64,000 nucleotides of DNA from Comamonadaceae bacterium (GCA_027484575.1 JAIXSQ010000013.1:186001-250000), one strand, 5' to 3'. Shown: positions 31,962 to 45,663, counted from the stretch's first letter. Notes: generated from the letters alone by a model not told the origin. Numbers and translations are program-made.

Positions 31962-33950
31962 ATGTCCACCCTGCAACTGATGCTGGTCTACCTGCTGGCC
32001 GCCGTGCTGGGCGTGGTCGCCTGCCGCTCGTTGCGCTTGCCCCCCATGCTGGGCTACCTGCTGGCGGGCGTGCTGATCGGTCCGCACGCGCTGGACTTCG
32101 GCGCCACCGACACCGAGGCGGTGCGGCACCTGGCCGAGTTCGGCGTCGTGTTCCTGATGTTCGTGATCGGGCTGGAGTTCAACCTGCCCAAGCTGCGGGC
32201 GATGCGCCGGCACGTGTTCGGGCTGGGCCTGGCCCAGGTGGCCGTGACCATCGTGGTCGGCACGCTGGGCAGCCTGGCGCTGGCCTGGGCCGCGCCGCAC
32301 TGGTGGAACATGCCGTGGCAGAGCGCCCTGGCGCTGTCGGGCGCGCTGGCCATGAGCAGCACCGCCATCGTGGTCAAGCTGGTGGCCGACCGGCTGGAGC
32401 TGGAGAGCGAGCACGGCAAGCGCGTCATCGGCGTGCTGCTGCTGCAGGACCTGGCCGTGGTGCCGCTGCTGGTGCTGATCCCGGCACTGGGCAGCAAGCC
32501 CGAGGCGCTGTTCGCGGCGCTGGCGCTGGGGGCGTTGAAGGCCACCGTGCTGATCGCCCTGCTGCTCACCGGCGGCCAGCGCGTGATGCGCTGGTGGCTG
32601 ACCCTGGTGGCGCGGCGCAAGAGCCAGGAACTGTTCGTGCTGAACCTGCTGCTCACCACGCTGGGCCTGGCCTGGCTGACCGAGCTGGCCGGCCTGTCGC
32701 TGGCCCTGGGCGCGTTCATCGCGGGCATGCTGATCTCGGAGACCGAATACAAGCACCAGGTGGAGACCGACATCCGGCCGTTCCACGACGTGCTGCTGGG
32801 CCTGTTCTTCATCAGCATCGGGATGATGCTCGACTGGCGCCTGGTGGCCGAGCGCTGGGGACTGGTGCTGCTGCTGCTGGCCGCGCCGGTGCTGTTCAAG
32901 CTCGTCACCGTGGCCGCCCTGGCGCGGCTGCTGGGTGCGACCGACGGCGTGGCGCTGCGCACCGGCCTGTACCTGGCGCAGGCGGGCGAGTTCGGCTTCG
33001 TGCTGCTGGCGCTGGCGCAGCAGAGCGGGCTGGTGGCGCCCGAGCTGCTCAACCCGATCCTGGCGGCCATGGTGCTGTCGATGCTGGCCACGCCGTTCAT
33101 CATCATGTCGAGCAACCGCCTGGTGATGAAGCTGGTGGCCAGCGAGTGGCTGCAGCAGTCGCTGCAGATGACCACCATCGCGCGGCGATCGATCAACGCC
33201 AACCGGCACGTGATCATCTGCGGCTACGGCCGCTGCGGCCAGAACCTGGCGCGCATGCTCGAGCGCGAGCAGATCCCCTACATGGCGCTGGACCTGGACC
33301 CCGACCGCGTGCGCCAGGCCGCGGCGGCGGGCGACTCGGTGGTGTTCGGCGATGCGGCGCGGCTGCAGGCGCTGATGGCCGCCGGCCTGGCGCGCGCCAG
33401 CGCGGTGGTGGTGACCTACCTCGACGTGCCGGGGGCGCTGAAGGTGCTGGCCAACACCCGCGCCCACGCGCCGCAGGTGCCGGTGATCGTGCGCACCCAG
33501 CACGACCACGAGCTCGAGAAGCTGCAGGCCGCCGGCGCCACCGAGGTCGTGCCCGAGGCGCTCGAAGGCTCGCTGATGCTGGCCAGCCACGCGCTGGCGC
33601 TGGTGGGCGTGCCGATGCGGCGGGTGATCCGCATCGTGCAGGACCAGCGCGATGCCCGCTACAACCTGCTGCGCGGCTGGTTCCACGGGGCCGACGACGA
33701 CGGCGTGGACGAGATGCAGCAGGAACGCTTGGCCACGCTCACGCTGCCGGTGGGCGCGCGCGCGGTCGGCCGCACGCTGGGCCATTTCGCGCTGCATGCC
33801 ATGGGCGTGCGGGTGGTGAGCCTGCGCCGCGCCGACGGCCAGTCGCACCCGCCCGAAGACGCCGCCGCGCTGGCCGGCGGCGACACGCTGGTGCTGTCCG
33901 GGCGCGCCGAGACGCTGGCGTTGGCGGAGCAGAAGCTGCTGGGGGGCTAA
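31962..33950 (+). CDS. Monovalent cation:proton antiporter-2 (Kef/CPA2) protein
   Basis: A 662-residue membrane protein. The first 390 residues form the CPA2 sodium/hydrogen-exchanger domain (LPPMLGYLLAGVLIGPHAL, FMFVIGLEFN, LLLQDLAVVPLL with the paired acidic site). RCK/TrkA-N follows (VIICGYGRCGQNLARML, a Rossmann nucleotide site, about residues 415-535) and then a TrkA-C domain (about 575-660). It probably exchanges K(+) for H(+) under nucleotide or thiol control, as KefB/KefC do. Glutathione gating cannot be shown from sequence. Its 3' end is followed within 10 bases by a palindromic repeat array. Confidence 0.93.
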   Translation: MSTLQLMLVYLLAAVLGVVACRSLRLPPMLGYLLAGVLIGPHALDFGATDTEAVRHLAEFGVVFLMFVIGLEFNLPKLRAMRRHVFGLGLAQVAVTIVVGTLGSLALAWAAPHWWNMPWQSALALSGALAMSSTAIVVKLVADRLELESEHGKRVIGVLLLQDLAVVPLLVLIPALGSKPEALFAALALGALKATVLIALLLTGGQRVMRWWLTLVARRKSQELFVLNLLLTTLGLAWLTELAGLSLALGAFIAGMLISETEYKHQVETDIRPFHDVLLGLFFISIGMMLDWRLVAERWGLVLLLLAAPVLFKLVTVAALARLLGATDGVALRTGLYLAQAGEFGFVLLALAQQSGLVAPELLNPILAAMVLSMLATPFIIMSSNRLVMKLVASEWLQQSLQMTTIARRSINANRHVIICGYGRCGQNLARMLEREQIPYMALDLDPDRVRQAAAAGDSVVFGDAARLQALMAAGLARASAVVVTYLDVPGALKVLANTRAHAPQVPVIVRTQHDHELEKLQAAGATEVVPEALEGSLMLASHALALVGVPMRRVIRIVQDQRDARYNLLRGWFHGADDDGVDEMQQERLATLTLPVGARAVGRTLGHFALHAMGVRVVSLRRADGQSHPPEDAAALAGGDTLVLSGRAETLALAEQKLLGG

Positions 33951-33960
33951 GGGCGGTTTC

Positions 33961-34482
33961 GTCGTCCCCGCGCAGGCGGGGACCCACGCGCCACCGCCGC
34001 GCCTGATCGTGGATGCCCGCCTGCGCGGGCATGACGGCGATGGGTGTGTGTCGTCATTCCGGCGAAGGCCGGAATCCGGTGACTTCGGCATCCGACGCAC
34101 CCGCAAGTCGCTGGGCACCGGCCTGCGCCGGGGCGACGGCGGAGGGTTGCGTCAGCGCCGTGCCTCAGATTCGTCGTCCCCGCGCAGGCGGGGACCCACG
34201 CCTCACCCCCGCACCTGATCGTGGATGCCCGCCTGCGCGGGCATGACGGCGATGGGGTGCGTCGTCATTCCGGTGGGTGTGTTGTCGTCATTCCGGCGAA
34301 GGCCGGAATCCAGTGACTTTGGCGTCCGATGCACCCGCAAGTCGCTGGGCCCCGGCCTGCGCCGGGGCGACCGGGGGTGGTGAGGTCAACGCCGTGCCGC
34401 AGATTTGTCGACCCCGCGCAAGCGGGGACCCACGCGCCACCTCCGCGCTCGAGCGTGGATGCCCGCCTGCGCGGGCATGACG
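33961..34482. repeat. Composite array of palindromic (REP-like) repeats
   Basis: Ten palindromes of about 28-35 bp occur as inverted pairs. Type A pairs (GTCGTCCCCGCGCAGGCGGG and the reverse form near GATGCCCGCCTGCGCGGGCAT) lie at 33961/34009, 34173/34221 and 34407/34455. Type B pairs (GTCATTCCGGCGAAGGCCGG and the reverse form near TCGCTGGGCACCGGCCTGCG) lie at 34053/34104 and 34286/34337. A+B makes a unit repeated about 2.4 times with 212- and 234-bp periods. A broken B copy sits at 34264. The region fills the gap between the antiporter and the next gene. Confidence 0.93.
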
Positions 34483-34502
34483 GGGTGCGCCGGGTCGGCC
34501 CG

Positions 34503-35306
34503 TCAGTTCAAGTCGCCGTACTGGGTGGTGCTCAGCGTGCCGGGCAGGCGGCTGTGGCTCATCTCGGTGTCTTCGAACCCGGTGAGCAGCGCGTAGTTGT
34601 TGCCCTTGTCGGCGTCCTTGGCGCGGGTCTTCTCGCGCGTCGGCGCGGGGGCAGGTGCGGCCTCGGCGGCGGGCCGGGCCGGCTCGGGCGCCTTCATGCC
34701 CTCGGCCAGGGCCTGGCGCAGGGCCTTGACCTCGTCGTCCTCGATCGGGTCGATGGTGTGGCGGGCAGGGGGCTTGGCCGCCTCGGGCGTGCCAGCGGCG
34801 GCGGCCGCCGTGGCGGCGGCCCGCGCGGCGCGGCGCGCCTCCATCAGGGCGGCAGGCGTCTGCGGCTGGGCCGGTGCCTGGGCCGGCGCGGGCGCCGGGG
34901 TGGCGGCATGGCGCCAGTAGACCGACTGCACCTGGATCCCGTGGCGCGCGCGCACCGACTGGGCCAGAGCGGCCTCGATCTCGGCCTGGCGGGCCGGGGG
35001 CAGCTCGACGCCCGAGAGGTCGATCATCACGAGGAACTGGCGGCCGGAGCTGTCGAGCGACAGCACCTTGAAGCGGTAGGCCGAGGACAGCACGCCGGCG
35101 CGGATCATCGACTCGCGCACGGCCGCGTACAGCTGCTCGCGCCGGCTGCTGCGCTCGCCGCGGCGCTGGCTGGTGTCGGCGGGGGTGTCGGCCTCGGCGC
35201 GGCGTGCCGGCGGCACGCTCGAGTCGCCGCGGCCCACGGGCAGGGAGGCAGGCGCCGTCGCGTCGCGGCCCTTGGGGCGTTGTTGGAACAGGCTCAGCAG
35301 GGACAT
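34503..35306 (-). CDS. Conserved hypothetical protein
   Basis: A 267-residue protein that I do not recognise. Residues 50-135 look folded (QLYAAVRESMIRAGVLSS, FLVMIDLSGVELPPARQAEI, with alternating hydrophobics). The flanks are Ala/Pro-rich and likely disordered. The C-terminus contains a conserved-looking YALLTGFEDTEM. There is no signal peptide or membrane segment. Strong GC at third positions supports real coding. It lies 155 bases downstream of mnmE on the same strand, and its stop is 20 bases from the repeat array. Placement beside mnmE gives no clear functional hint. Confidence 0.75.
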   Translation of the reverse strand: MSLLSLFQQRPKGRDATAPASLPVGRGDSSVPPARRAEADTPADTSQRRGERSSRREQLYAAVRESMIRAGVLSSAYRFKVLSLDSSGRQFLVMIDLSGVELPPARQAEIEAALAQSVRARHGIQVQSVYWRHAATPAPAPAQAPAQPQTPAALMEARRAARAAATAAAAAGTPEAAKPPARHTIDPIEDDEVKALRQALAEGMKAPEPARPAAEAAPAPAPTREKTRAKDADKGNNYALLTGFEDTEMSHSRLPGTLSTTQYGDLN

Positions 35307-35461
35307 GGGGGCCTTCTGGGGGGCAGCTGGGCGGGGTTTCCTCGACCCCGGCGTGCCAGTTTAGGCGCAGCCGTTCACGCCGCCGCGCACCCTTCATCGG
35401 TCGCCCGCGACCTTCCGCACGGTTTCGTGGCGTTTGGCGGAAGGAGTTCGCAGGCGCGCCG

Positions 35462-36838
35462 TTACTTGCCGATACAGAAGCTGGAGAAGATGACGCCCAG
35501 CAGGTCGTCGGCGCCGAAGGCCCCGGTGATCTCGTTGAGCGCGTTCTGCGCCAGCCGCAGTTCCTCGGCCAGCAGGTCCAGCGCCGGCTGCTCGCGCAGC
35601 AGGGCCTGCGCCGTGTCCAAGTGGTCGCCCACGCGGCGCAGCGCCAGCAGGTGGCGTTCACGCGCGATCGCCACGCCTTCGGTCGCAGCCTGCCAGCCGG
35701 CCACCTCGAGCAGGCGGCGGCGCAGGTCCTGCAGGCCCTCGCCGGCGCGGGCCGACAGGCGCAGATCGCCCGCGGGCACCGCCACGCCGGGGGCCGCATC
35801 GGCCTTGTTCCACAGCTGCAGCACCGGCACGCCCGGCGGCAGGTGCGACTGCAGCCGGGCCAGCAGCGCGGCATCGTCGGCCACCACCTGCGGCTCGTGC
35901 TGGCGCGTCAGGTCGTGCAGGAACAGCACGCAGTCGGCGCCGGCCAGCCGCTCCCAGGCCCGCGCGATGCCGATCGCCTCGACCGGGTCGTCGCTGTCGC
36001 GCAGGCCGGCGGTGTCGATCACGTGCAGCGGCACGCCCTCGACCTGGATGGTCTGGCTTACCACGTCGCGCGTGGTGCCCGCGATCGGCGTGACGATGGC
36101 CAGCTCGGCGCCCGCCAGCGCGTTGAGCAGGGAGCTCTTGCCCGCGTTGGGCTGGCCGGCGATCACCACCTGGATCCCCTCGCGCAGCAGTGCGCCCTGG
36201 CGCGCCTTCTGCAGCACCGACGCCAGCCGCGCCTGCAGCCGTTCGAGCTGGCCGCGCGCGTCGGCCTGCTCGAGGAAGTCGATCTCCTCCTCGGGGAAGT
36301 CCAGGGTGGCCTCCACCAGCATGCGCAGGTGCACCAGCTGCTCGCGCAGGCCATCGACCTCGCGCGAGAAGTCGCCCGCCAGCGCGCGGGCGGCGCTGCG
36401 CGCAGCGGCCTCGGTGCTGGCGTCGATCAGGTCGGCCACCGCCTCGGCCTGCGCCAGGTCGAGCTTGTCGTTGAGGAAGGCACGGCGCGTAAACTCGCCC
36501 GGCTCGGCCACCCGCAGCCCCTGCGCCGCCCCGGCACGCAGGCAACGCGCCAGCAGCAGCTGCAGCACCACCGGGCCACCGTGCGCCTGCAGCTCCAGCA
36601 CGTCCTCGCCCGTGTACGAGTGCGGGGCCGGGAAGTGGATCGCCAGCCCGTGGTCGATGGGGCTGCCGTCGTCGTCGCGGAAGGGCAGGTAGGTGGCCTC
36701 GCGCGGCTTGAGCCCGCGGCCGCACAGGGCCTCGATCACCGGCTGCACCGAGGCGCCCGACACCCGCACGATGCCGACGGCGCCGCGGCCGGGCGCGGTG
36801 GCGATGGCGGCGATGGGATCAGTGGGGCGCGTGAGCAT
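35462..36838 (-). CDS. mnmE: tRNA uridine-5-carboxymethylaminomethyl modification GTPase
   Basis: The 458-residue GTPase, with MnmG, modifies U34 of tRNAs that read split codon boxes. The N-terminal folate-binding domain (residues 1-120, [18 protein letters not shown]) is followed by a helical domain. The inserted G domain has P-loop [13 protein letters not shown] near residue 225, [15 protein letters not shown] and NKAD. The C-terminal FCIGK contains the invariant Cys. Length and all motifs are normal. It overlaps the methyltransferase gene upstream by 20 bases. Confidence 0.97.
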   Translation of the reverse strand: MLTRPTDPIAAIATAPGRGAVGIVRVSGASVQPVIEALCGRGLKPREATYLPFRDDDGSPIDHGLAIHFPAPHSYTGEDVLELQAHGGPVVLQLLLARCLRAGAAQGLRVAEPGEFTRRAFLNDKLDLAQAEAVADLIDASTEAAARSAARALAGDFSREVDGLREQLVHLRMLVEATLDFPEEEIDFLEQADARGQLERLQARLASVLQKARQGALLREGIQVVIAGQPNAGKSSLLNALAGAELAIVTPIAGTTRDVVSQTIQVEGVPLHVIDTAGLRDSDDPVEAIGIARAWERLAGADCVLFLHDLTRQHEPQVVADDAALLARLQSHLPPGVPVLQLWNKADAAPGVAVPAGDLRLSARAGEGLQDLRRRLLEVAGWQAATEGVAIARERHLLALRRVGDHLDTAQALLREQPALDLLAEELRLAQNALNEITGAFGADDLLGVIFSSFCIGK

Positions 36839-37463
36839 CGGGCGATTGTCCCAGCGCGCGACCCCAGTAGTGGAAGGTCATCGGCCGAGGCCCGGGGATG
36901 TAGCCGGTGTGCAGCGACGGCACGGTGAACCCCGCCTGCCCCAGCAGTGCCGGCACGTCGCGGCCCAGGTGGCAGCCGCCCGCCAACCGGCCCCACAGCG
37001 GCTGCAGCCGCTCCTGCCAGCGCTGCACCGCGGGCTCGGGCGCGCGGCCGTGCTCGCAGAACAGCAGCTGCCCGCCGGGCGCCAGCACACGCCGCATCTC
37101 GCGCAGCGCCGCCACCGGGTCGGGGATGGTGCACAGCGTGTAGGTCACCACCACCGTGTCGAACGAGGCATCGGGCAGCGGCAGCTGTTCGGCCGACAGC
37201 GGCACCAGCCGGACGTCCAGGCCGCGGGCGCGGGCGCGGCGGGCGGCTGTCGGGTGCATCCCGATGCCGGGGTCGACCCCCGTGAGGCTGGTGACGCAGG
37301 CCATGTCGTAATGCGGCAGGTTCAGCCCCGTGCCGATGCCGATCTCCAGCACCCGCCCGCGGGCCTGCGGCACCACCAGCCGCCGCTGGCGCGTGACCAT
37401 GGGCAGCCCGCAGGCGCAGTCGAGCAGGGGCGGGAGCACGTGGCGGTCGTACCAGGAGGGCAT
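36819..37463 (-). CDS. Class I SAM-dependent methyltransferase
   Basis: A 214-residue protein with a Rossmann methyltransferase core. [15 protein letters not shown] is the SAM loop, followed by [30 protein letters not shown] and [17 protein letters not shown]. Overall pattern is that of small UbiE/Methyltransf_11 proteins often described as phosphatidylethanolamine-like methyltransferases, but the substrate is unknown. The ATG at 37463 gives the conserved [11 protein letters not shown] start; a longer in-frame extension overlaps the yidC terminator and is unlikely. It lies between yidC and mnmE and overlaps mnmE by 20 bases. Confidence 0.85.
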   Translation of the reverse strand: MPSWYDRHVLPPLLDCACGLPMVTRQRRLVVPQARGRVLEIGIGTGLNLPHYDMACVTSLTGVDPGIGMHPTAARRARARGLDVRLVPLSAEQLPLPDASFDTVVVTYTLCTIPDPVAALREMRRVLAPGGQLLFCEHGRAPEPAVQRWQERLQPLWGRLAGGCHLGRDVPALLGQAGFTVPSLHTGYIPGPRPMTFHYWGRALGQSPDAHAPH

Positions 37464-37497
37464 GCGGGGATGATGCCCGGTCCGGCGCGAGGCGCCA

Positions 37498-37526
37498 GAA
37501 ACACCAAGGGCCGCATCTGCGGCCCC
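37498..37526 (-). terminator. Possible terminator after yidC
   Basis: On the minus strand GGGCCGC and GCGGCCC form a 7-bp stem with a 4-base loop, followed by TTGGTGTTTCT. It would separate the rpmH-yidC unit from the methyltransferase-mnmE unit. Confidence 0.65.
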
Positions 37527-37548
37527 TGGGGAGTGCACCGGCGGGTGC

Positions 37549-39255
37549 TTACCTGAATTTCGGCAGGTTGAACTCGGGCGGCACGCCCATGCGGGTGTTG
37601 ATCAGCCACTGCTGCGCGATCGACAGCACGTTGTTGGTGATCCAGTACAGCACCAGGCCGGCCGGGAAGAAGAAGAACATCACCGAGAACGCCAGCGGCA
37701 TGAACCACATCAGCTTGGCCTGCATCGGGTCCGGCGGCGCGGGGTTCAGCGCGGTCTGCAGCAGCGTGGTCAGGGTCATGACCGCCGGCAGGATGAAGAA
37801 CGGATCGGGCACCGACAGGTCGTGGATCCAGCCCACCCAGGGCGCATGGCGCATCTCGACGCTGGTCAGCAGCACCCAGTACAGCGCGATGAACACCGGG
37901 ATCTGCACCATGATCGGGAAGCAGCCGCCGATCGGGTTGACCTTCTCCTCGCGGTAGATGCGCATCATCTCCTGCTGCATCTGCTGCGGGTTGTCCTTGT
38001 AGCGCTCGCGCAGCTGCATCACGCGCGGGTTGATGGCCTTCATCTTGGCCATGCTCTGGTAGCCCTTGGCCTGCAGCCAGTAGAACGCGATCTTGATCAG
38101 CAGCACCAAGCCCATGATGGCCCAGCCCCAGTTGCCCACCACCGTGTGGATCTTGTCCAGCAGCCAGTACAGCGGCTTGGCCAGGATGGTGAACACGCCG
38201 TAGTCCTTGACCAGGTCCAGGCCGGGGTAGATGCGCTCGAGCGCCTTCTCGGTCTGCGGGCCGGCGAAGAACGTCGCGGCCACCGCCTTGGCGGCACCGG
38301 GTGCGACCTGCTCGAGCGGCGCGATCATGCCGACGGCGTAGCGGTCGTCGACCTTGCGCACGAAGTTCTCGCGCTTGGTGCCGTCGGGCAGGATCCAGGC
38401 GCTGGCGAAGTAGTGCTGCACCATCGCCACGTAGCCGGCGGTCGCTTCCCTCTGGAAGTCGGCCTTGCCCTTGTCGATGTCGGCCAGCTCGAGCTTCTGG
38501 AACTTCTTGTCGGCGGTGTAGACGGCCGGGCCCGTGAAGGTGGCCGTGGGGTTCATCATCGACGACGAGGCGTGCGGGTAGCCGCCGCGCACCAGCTGCA
38601 TGTACAGCTGCGGCGCCACCGGCGCGCTGCCGGCGTTGACCACCTCGTGGCGCACCGCGACGTCGTAGGCGCCGCGCTTGAGCGTGTAGGTCTTGACCAG
38701 CTTCACGCCGCCCTGCACCGGCGACTCGAAGCGCACCTCCAGCTGGTCCTGGCCGTCCTTGAGCGCGCGCTCGCCGCTGGCGGCCATCACCGTCTTGTGG
38801 GTCGGAAAGTCGCCGCCCACCAGGCCCGACTGCGCCACGTACACCCGCTCGGGCGACTGCTCGAGCAGCACGAAGTTGCCGGCCGGCTTGCCCTGGGCGT
38901 CGTCACCGGCCACCTCGAGGAACTCGCTGCGCACCAGCGAGCCGCCTTCGGTGTCGAAGGTCAGCTTCAGCAGGTCGGTCGTGACCGTGAACCGCTCGCT
39001 GCTGGCCGCCGGGGCCGCGCCGCCGGACTGCGGCACCGCGCCCGGCTGGGCGCCCTGGGCCACCGGGGCCGGCACCGCGCCGGGCGTCGCCGCCGTGGCA
39101 CCGGCGCCCGCGGCGGGCGCCTTGGCCGTGACGGCCGGCGTGGGCTTGGGGAAGAACGTGGCCTGGCGCCCGTTGTGGATCTGCCATTGGTCCCAGAGCA
39201 GGACCATGGAGAACCCGAAGACCACCCAGAGGATGGTGCGGCGGATGTCGTTCAT
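37549..39255 (-). CDS. yidC: Membrane protein insertase YidC
   Basis: The 568-residue insertase helps proteins enter and fold in the inner membrane, alone or with SecYEG. Residues 6-22 form the first transmembrane helix. An Ala/Pro-rich linker precedes the large periplasmic beta-domain (about 85-345). The conserved C-terminal core (about 365-560) has five helices, with LQAKGYQSMAKMKAINPR, the cytoplasmic coiled coil and NPIGGCFPIMVQIPVFIALY. Length matches proteobacterial YidC. The ATG overlaps the yidD stop. Confidence 0.97.
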   Translation of the reverse strand: MNDIRRTILWVVFGFSMVLLWDQWQIHNGRQATFFPKPTPAVTAKAPAAGAGATAATPGAVPAPVAQGAQPGAVPQSGGAAPAASSERFTVTTDLLKLTFDTEGGSLVRSEFLEVAGDDAQGKPAGNFVLLEQSPERVYVAQSGLVGGDFPTHKTVMAASGERALKDGQDQLEVRFESPVQGGVKLVKTYTLKRGAYDVAVRHEVVNAGSAPVAPQLYMQLVRGGYPHASSSMMNPTATFTGPAVYTADKKFQKLELADIDKGKADFQREATAGYVAMVQHYFASAWILPDGTKRENFVRKVDDRYAVGMIAPLEQVAPGAAKAVAATFFAGPQTEKALERIYPGLDLVKDYGVFTILAKPLYWLLDKIHTVVGNWGWAIMGLVLLIKIAFYWLQAKGYQSMAKMKAINPRVMQLRERYKDNPQQMQQEMMRIYREEKVNPIGGCFPIMVQIPVFIALYWVLLTSVEMRHAPWVGWIHDLSVPDPFFILPAVMTLTTLLQTALNPAPPDPMQAKLMWFMPLAFSVMFFFFPAGLVLYWITNNVLSIAQQWLINTRMGVPPEFNLPKFR

Positions 39256-39545
39256 CGCGAAGACGTCTCGGTTGGGGAATCGGAACGCGCCACGAGGCGC
39301 GTGAACAGGCCGGCCGGCGCCACGCGGGCGCCGGGAACGGGATCGTGCCCGCCGGCGCACCAGGGGCCGCAGCGCACCAGCCGCCAGGCGGCCAGGCCGC
39401 TGCCGCGCAGGGCGCCATGGCGCTCGAGCGCCTCGATGGCATAGACCGAGCAGGTGGGCGTGAAGCGGCAGGCGCCGCCCAGCCAGGGCGACAGCAGCAG
39501 CCGGTAGCCCTTGACGATGCCGACGAGGACGGCGCGCACGCTCAC
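39252..39545 (-). CDS. yidD: Membrane protein insertion efficiency factor YidD
   Basis: A 97-residue protein with the family core GIVKGYRLLLSPWLGGACRF, TPTCSVYAIEALERHGAL and RLVRCGPWCAGGHDPVP. Three conserved cysteines are present. YidD helps membrane protein insertion beside YidC. The GTG start at 39545 overlaps the rnpA stop (GTGA), and the stop overlaps the yidC ATG, so it is translationally coupled on both sides. The last 20 residues are not conserved. Confidence 0.93.
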   Translation of the reverse strand: MSVRAVLVGIVKGYRLLLSPWLGGACRFTPTCSVYAIEALERHGALRGSGLAAWRLVRCGPWCAGGHDPVPGARVAPAGLFTRLVARSDSPTETSSR

Positions 39546-39976
39546 CGCCGCGCCCCCGCGAACAGCTGGCGCAGTTCGGTGCGCACGGCCACCCTGAGCG
39601 CATCGGAGGTCGCGCTGGGAAAGCGCGCCTTGTCGAAGCCGGCGCGCAGCCGCACCACGTGGGCGGCGGCGGGCAGGTCGGCTTCGAAGTCCAGGCTCAC
39701 GGCGTAGATCTGGCGTTTGATCGTGTTGCGGGTGACGGCGCGCTTGGCCCAACGCTTGGGCACGACGACGCCCAGCCAGGGCTGGTCGGGCACGGCAAAC
39801 AGGGCCTGGCGCCGTGGAGCGGTGCCAGGCCCTGCGGTGTCTTGCTGCGGCGCCTGGGGCGCGGTGCCGGCGGGTGCGAGGGCGGCGCGGTGCAACGCGA
39901 AGTGCGCGGTGCGGGCGACGGTGCTGCCCGTGGCCAGCACGGCCTCGAACTGCGCCTTGGCGGTCAGCCGCTGCAC
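39542..39976 (-). CDS. rnpA: Ribonuclease P protein component
   Basis: A 144-residue basic protein that binds the RNase P RNA and helps process the 5' ends of tRNAs. The signature [14 protein letters not shown] (usually RNRIKR) and [13 protein letters not shown] are present. The N-terminal half carries an Ala/Pro/Gln-rich insertion of about 25 residues (around residues 33-58) between the first helix and the sheet, longer than in E. coli. The GTG start at 39976 keeps the usual [14 protein letters not shown]-terminus. It lies 55 bases after rpmH. Confidence 0.93.
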   Translation of the reverse strand: MQRLTAKAQFEAVLATGSTVARTAHFALHRAALAPAGTAPQAPQQDTAGPGTAPRRQALFAVPDQPWLGVVVPKRWAKRAVTRNTIKRQIYAVSLDFEADLPAAAHVVRLRAGFDKARFPSATSDALRVAVRTELRQLFAGARR

Positions 39977-40031
39977 GGCAGGGGGATCACGCGGACGGCC
40001 CCGGCCCGAGGTGCGGCTGGCAGGCCCGGCC

Positions 40032-40166
40032 TCAGACGGCCAGGCGCTTGCGGCCCTTGGCGCGGCGGGCGTTGATCACGGCACGGCCGCCGCGGGTCTT
40101 CATGCGGACCAGGAAGCCGTGGGTGCGGGCGCGGCGCACTTTGGAGGGTTGGTAGGTGCGTTTCAT
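40032..40166 (-). CDS. rpmH: 50S ribosomal protein L34
   Basis: The 44-residue, highly basic protein [18 protein letters not shown]... is the canonical L34, complete to GRKRLAV. It opens the rpmH-rnpA-yidD-yidC unit and stands divergent to dnaA across 183 bases, the ancestral arrangement around the dnaA locus. A sigma-70 promoter lies 28-56 bases upstream. Confidence 0.98.
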   Translation of the reverse strand: MKRTYQPSKVRRARTHGFLVRMKTRGGRAVINARRAKGRKRLAV

Positions 40167-40193
40167 GGTGGTGGACTCTCGAGGAAACCGCGG

Positions 40194-40222
40194 ATTATCC
40201 CCGATTTGTCCAGCCCCAGCAA
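40194..40222 (-). promoter_or_regulatory. Sigma-70 promoter of rpmH
   Basis: On the minus strand TTGCTG (40222-40217) and GATAAT (40199-40194) are separated by 17 bases, a near-consensus promoter. DnaA-box-like TTATCCCCG (40195-40203) overlaps the -10 and TTGTCCAGC (40206-40214) lies in the spacer, so DnaA could repress it. Confidence 0.75.
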
Positions 40223-40337
40223 ACAACCGGACAGGCGTCAAGCCCGCAGGCGGCTGTGGCCGATCCGCAAAAACCCGGTGTGGACAACTCGGGGGGAACC
40301 TAGAATGCGGCGCTTGCGTGAACGACAACTATCCACA
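40195..40337. promoter_or_regulatory. DnaA-box-like sites between rpmH and dnaA
   Basis: Four sites resemble TTATCCACA: TTATCCCCG at 40195, TTGTCCAGC at 40206, TGTGGACAA at 40279 and CTATCCACA at 40329. TAGAAT at 40301-40306 may be the dnaA -10 box. The sites flank promoters and the start codon, as expected for DnaA autoregulation. There is no AT-rich unwinding stretch here. Confidence 0.65.
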
Positions 40338-40349
40338 GAGGCGGGCGAG

Positions 40350-41756
<1,407 letters not shown>

Positions 41757-41877
41757 GGCCGCCCGCGGGATGCCCCCAGCCGGGCCTGCTGAGGAAACAG
41801 GCGACAATCGTGCGTTTTTCCAGCCCCGCCCAGCCCCCCATTCCCGCCCTGAGAACAACGAGGAGAGGAACCCGCCC

Positions 41878-42984
41878 ATGATCGTCCTGAAGGCCACCCA
41901 AGACAAAGTGCTGGCCGTGCTGCAGTCGGTGGCCGGCATCGTCGAGCGGCGCCACACGCTGCCGATCCTGGCCAACGTCCTGATCCGCAAGACCGGCGAG
42001 CAGGTGCAGCTGACCACCAGCGACCTGGAGATCCAGATCCGCACCACCGCCGACCTGGGCGGCGACGCGGGCAACTTCTCCACCACGGTGGGCGCGCGCA
42101 AGCTGATCGACATCCTGCGCACCATGCCGGCCGACCAGACCGTCAGCCTGGAGAGCAGCCAGGGCAAGCTGCTGCTCAAGGGCGGCAAGAGCCGCTTCAC
42201 CCTCACCAGCCTGCCGGCCGAGGACTTCCCGCTGGTGCAGGAAGCCCCCAGCTTCGGACCCGTGTTCAGCGTGCCGCAGAAGACGCTCAAGGCGCTGCTG
42301 GCGCAGGTGAGCTTCGCGATGGCGGTGCACGACATCCGCTACTACCTCAACGGCATCCTGTTCGTGGCCGAGGGCAAGCAGCTGTCGCTGGTGGCCACCG
42401 ACGGCCACCGCCTGGCCTTCGCCAGCGCCACGCTGGACGTCGAGGTGCCCCGGCAGGAGGTGATCCTGCCGCGCAAGACCGTGCTGGAGCTGCAGCGCCT
42501 GCTGTCCGACGCCGAAGGCGCGATCGAGATGCAGTTCGCCAGCAACCAGGCCAAGTTCGCGTTCGGCGGCATGGAGTTCGTCACCAAGCTGGTCGAGGGC
42601 AAGTTCCCCGACTACAACCGCGTGATCCCCAAGAACCACAAGAACGCCGTCATCCTGGGCCGCGCGCCGCTGCTGGCCAGCCTGCAGCGCACCGCCATCC
42701 TGACCAGCGAGAAGTTCAAGGGCGTGCGCCTGAACATCGAGCCGGGCACCCTGCGCGTGGCCAGCAACAACGCCGAGCAGGAAGAAGCCGTCGACGAGCT
42801 GGACATCGACTACGGCGGCGACACGATCGAGATCGGCTTCAACGTCACCTACCTGATCGACGCCCTGGCCAACATGGACCAGGAGATAGTCAAGCTGGAG
42901 CTGCAGGACGCCAACAGCTCGGCGCTCGTCACCAACCCCGAAGACGCCCACTTCAAGTACGTCGTGATGCCGATGCGCATCTGA
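41878..42984 (+). CDS. dnaN: DNA polymerase III beta sliding clamp
   Basis: The 368-residue clamp holds DNA polymerase III and repair enzymes on DNA as a ring dimer. The three repeated clamp folds are visible, with LPILANVLIR and TSDLEIQIRT in the first, ATDGHRLAFAS in the second and the C-terminal YVVMPMRI that forms the partner-binding pocket. GAGGAGAGG lies nine to seventeen bases before the ATG at 41878. An upstream in-frame extension is not conserved and was left out. Confidence 0.98.
   Translation: MIVLKATQDKVLAVLQSVAGIVERRHTLPILANVLIRKTGEQVQLTTSDLEIQIRTTADLGGDAGNFSTTVGARKLIDILRTMPADQTVSLESSQGKLLLKGGKSRFTLTSLPAEDFPLVQEAPSFGPVFSVPQKTLKALLAQVSFAMAVHDIRYYLNGILFVAEGKQLSLVATDGHRLAFASATLDVEVPRQEVILPRKTVLELQRLLSDAEGAIEMQFASNQAKFAFGGMEFVTKLVEGKFPDYNRVIPKNHKNAVILGRAPLLASLQRTAILTSEKFKGVRLNIEPGTLRVASNNAEQEEAVDELDIDYGGDTIEIGFNVTYLIDALANMDQEIVKLELQDANSSALVTNPEDAHFKYVVMPMRI

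Positions 42985-45663
<2,679 letters not shown>

Noticed and set aside
33961..34482. Possible CRISPR array
   Set aside because: Units are palindromes in inverted pairs, spacing is uneven, spacers are themselves conserved, and there are no cas genes.
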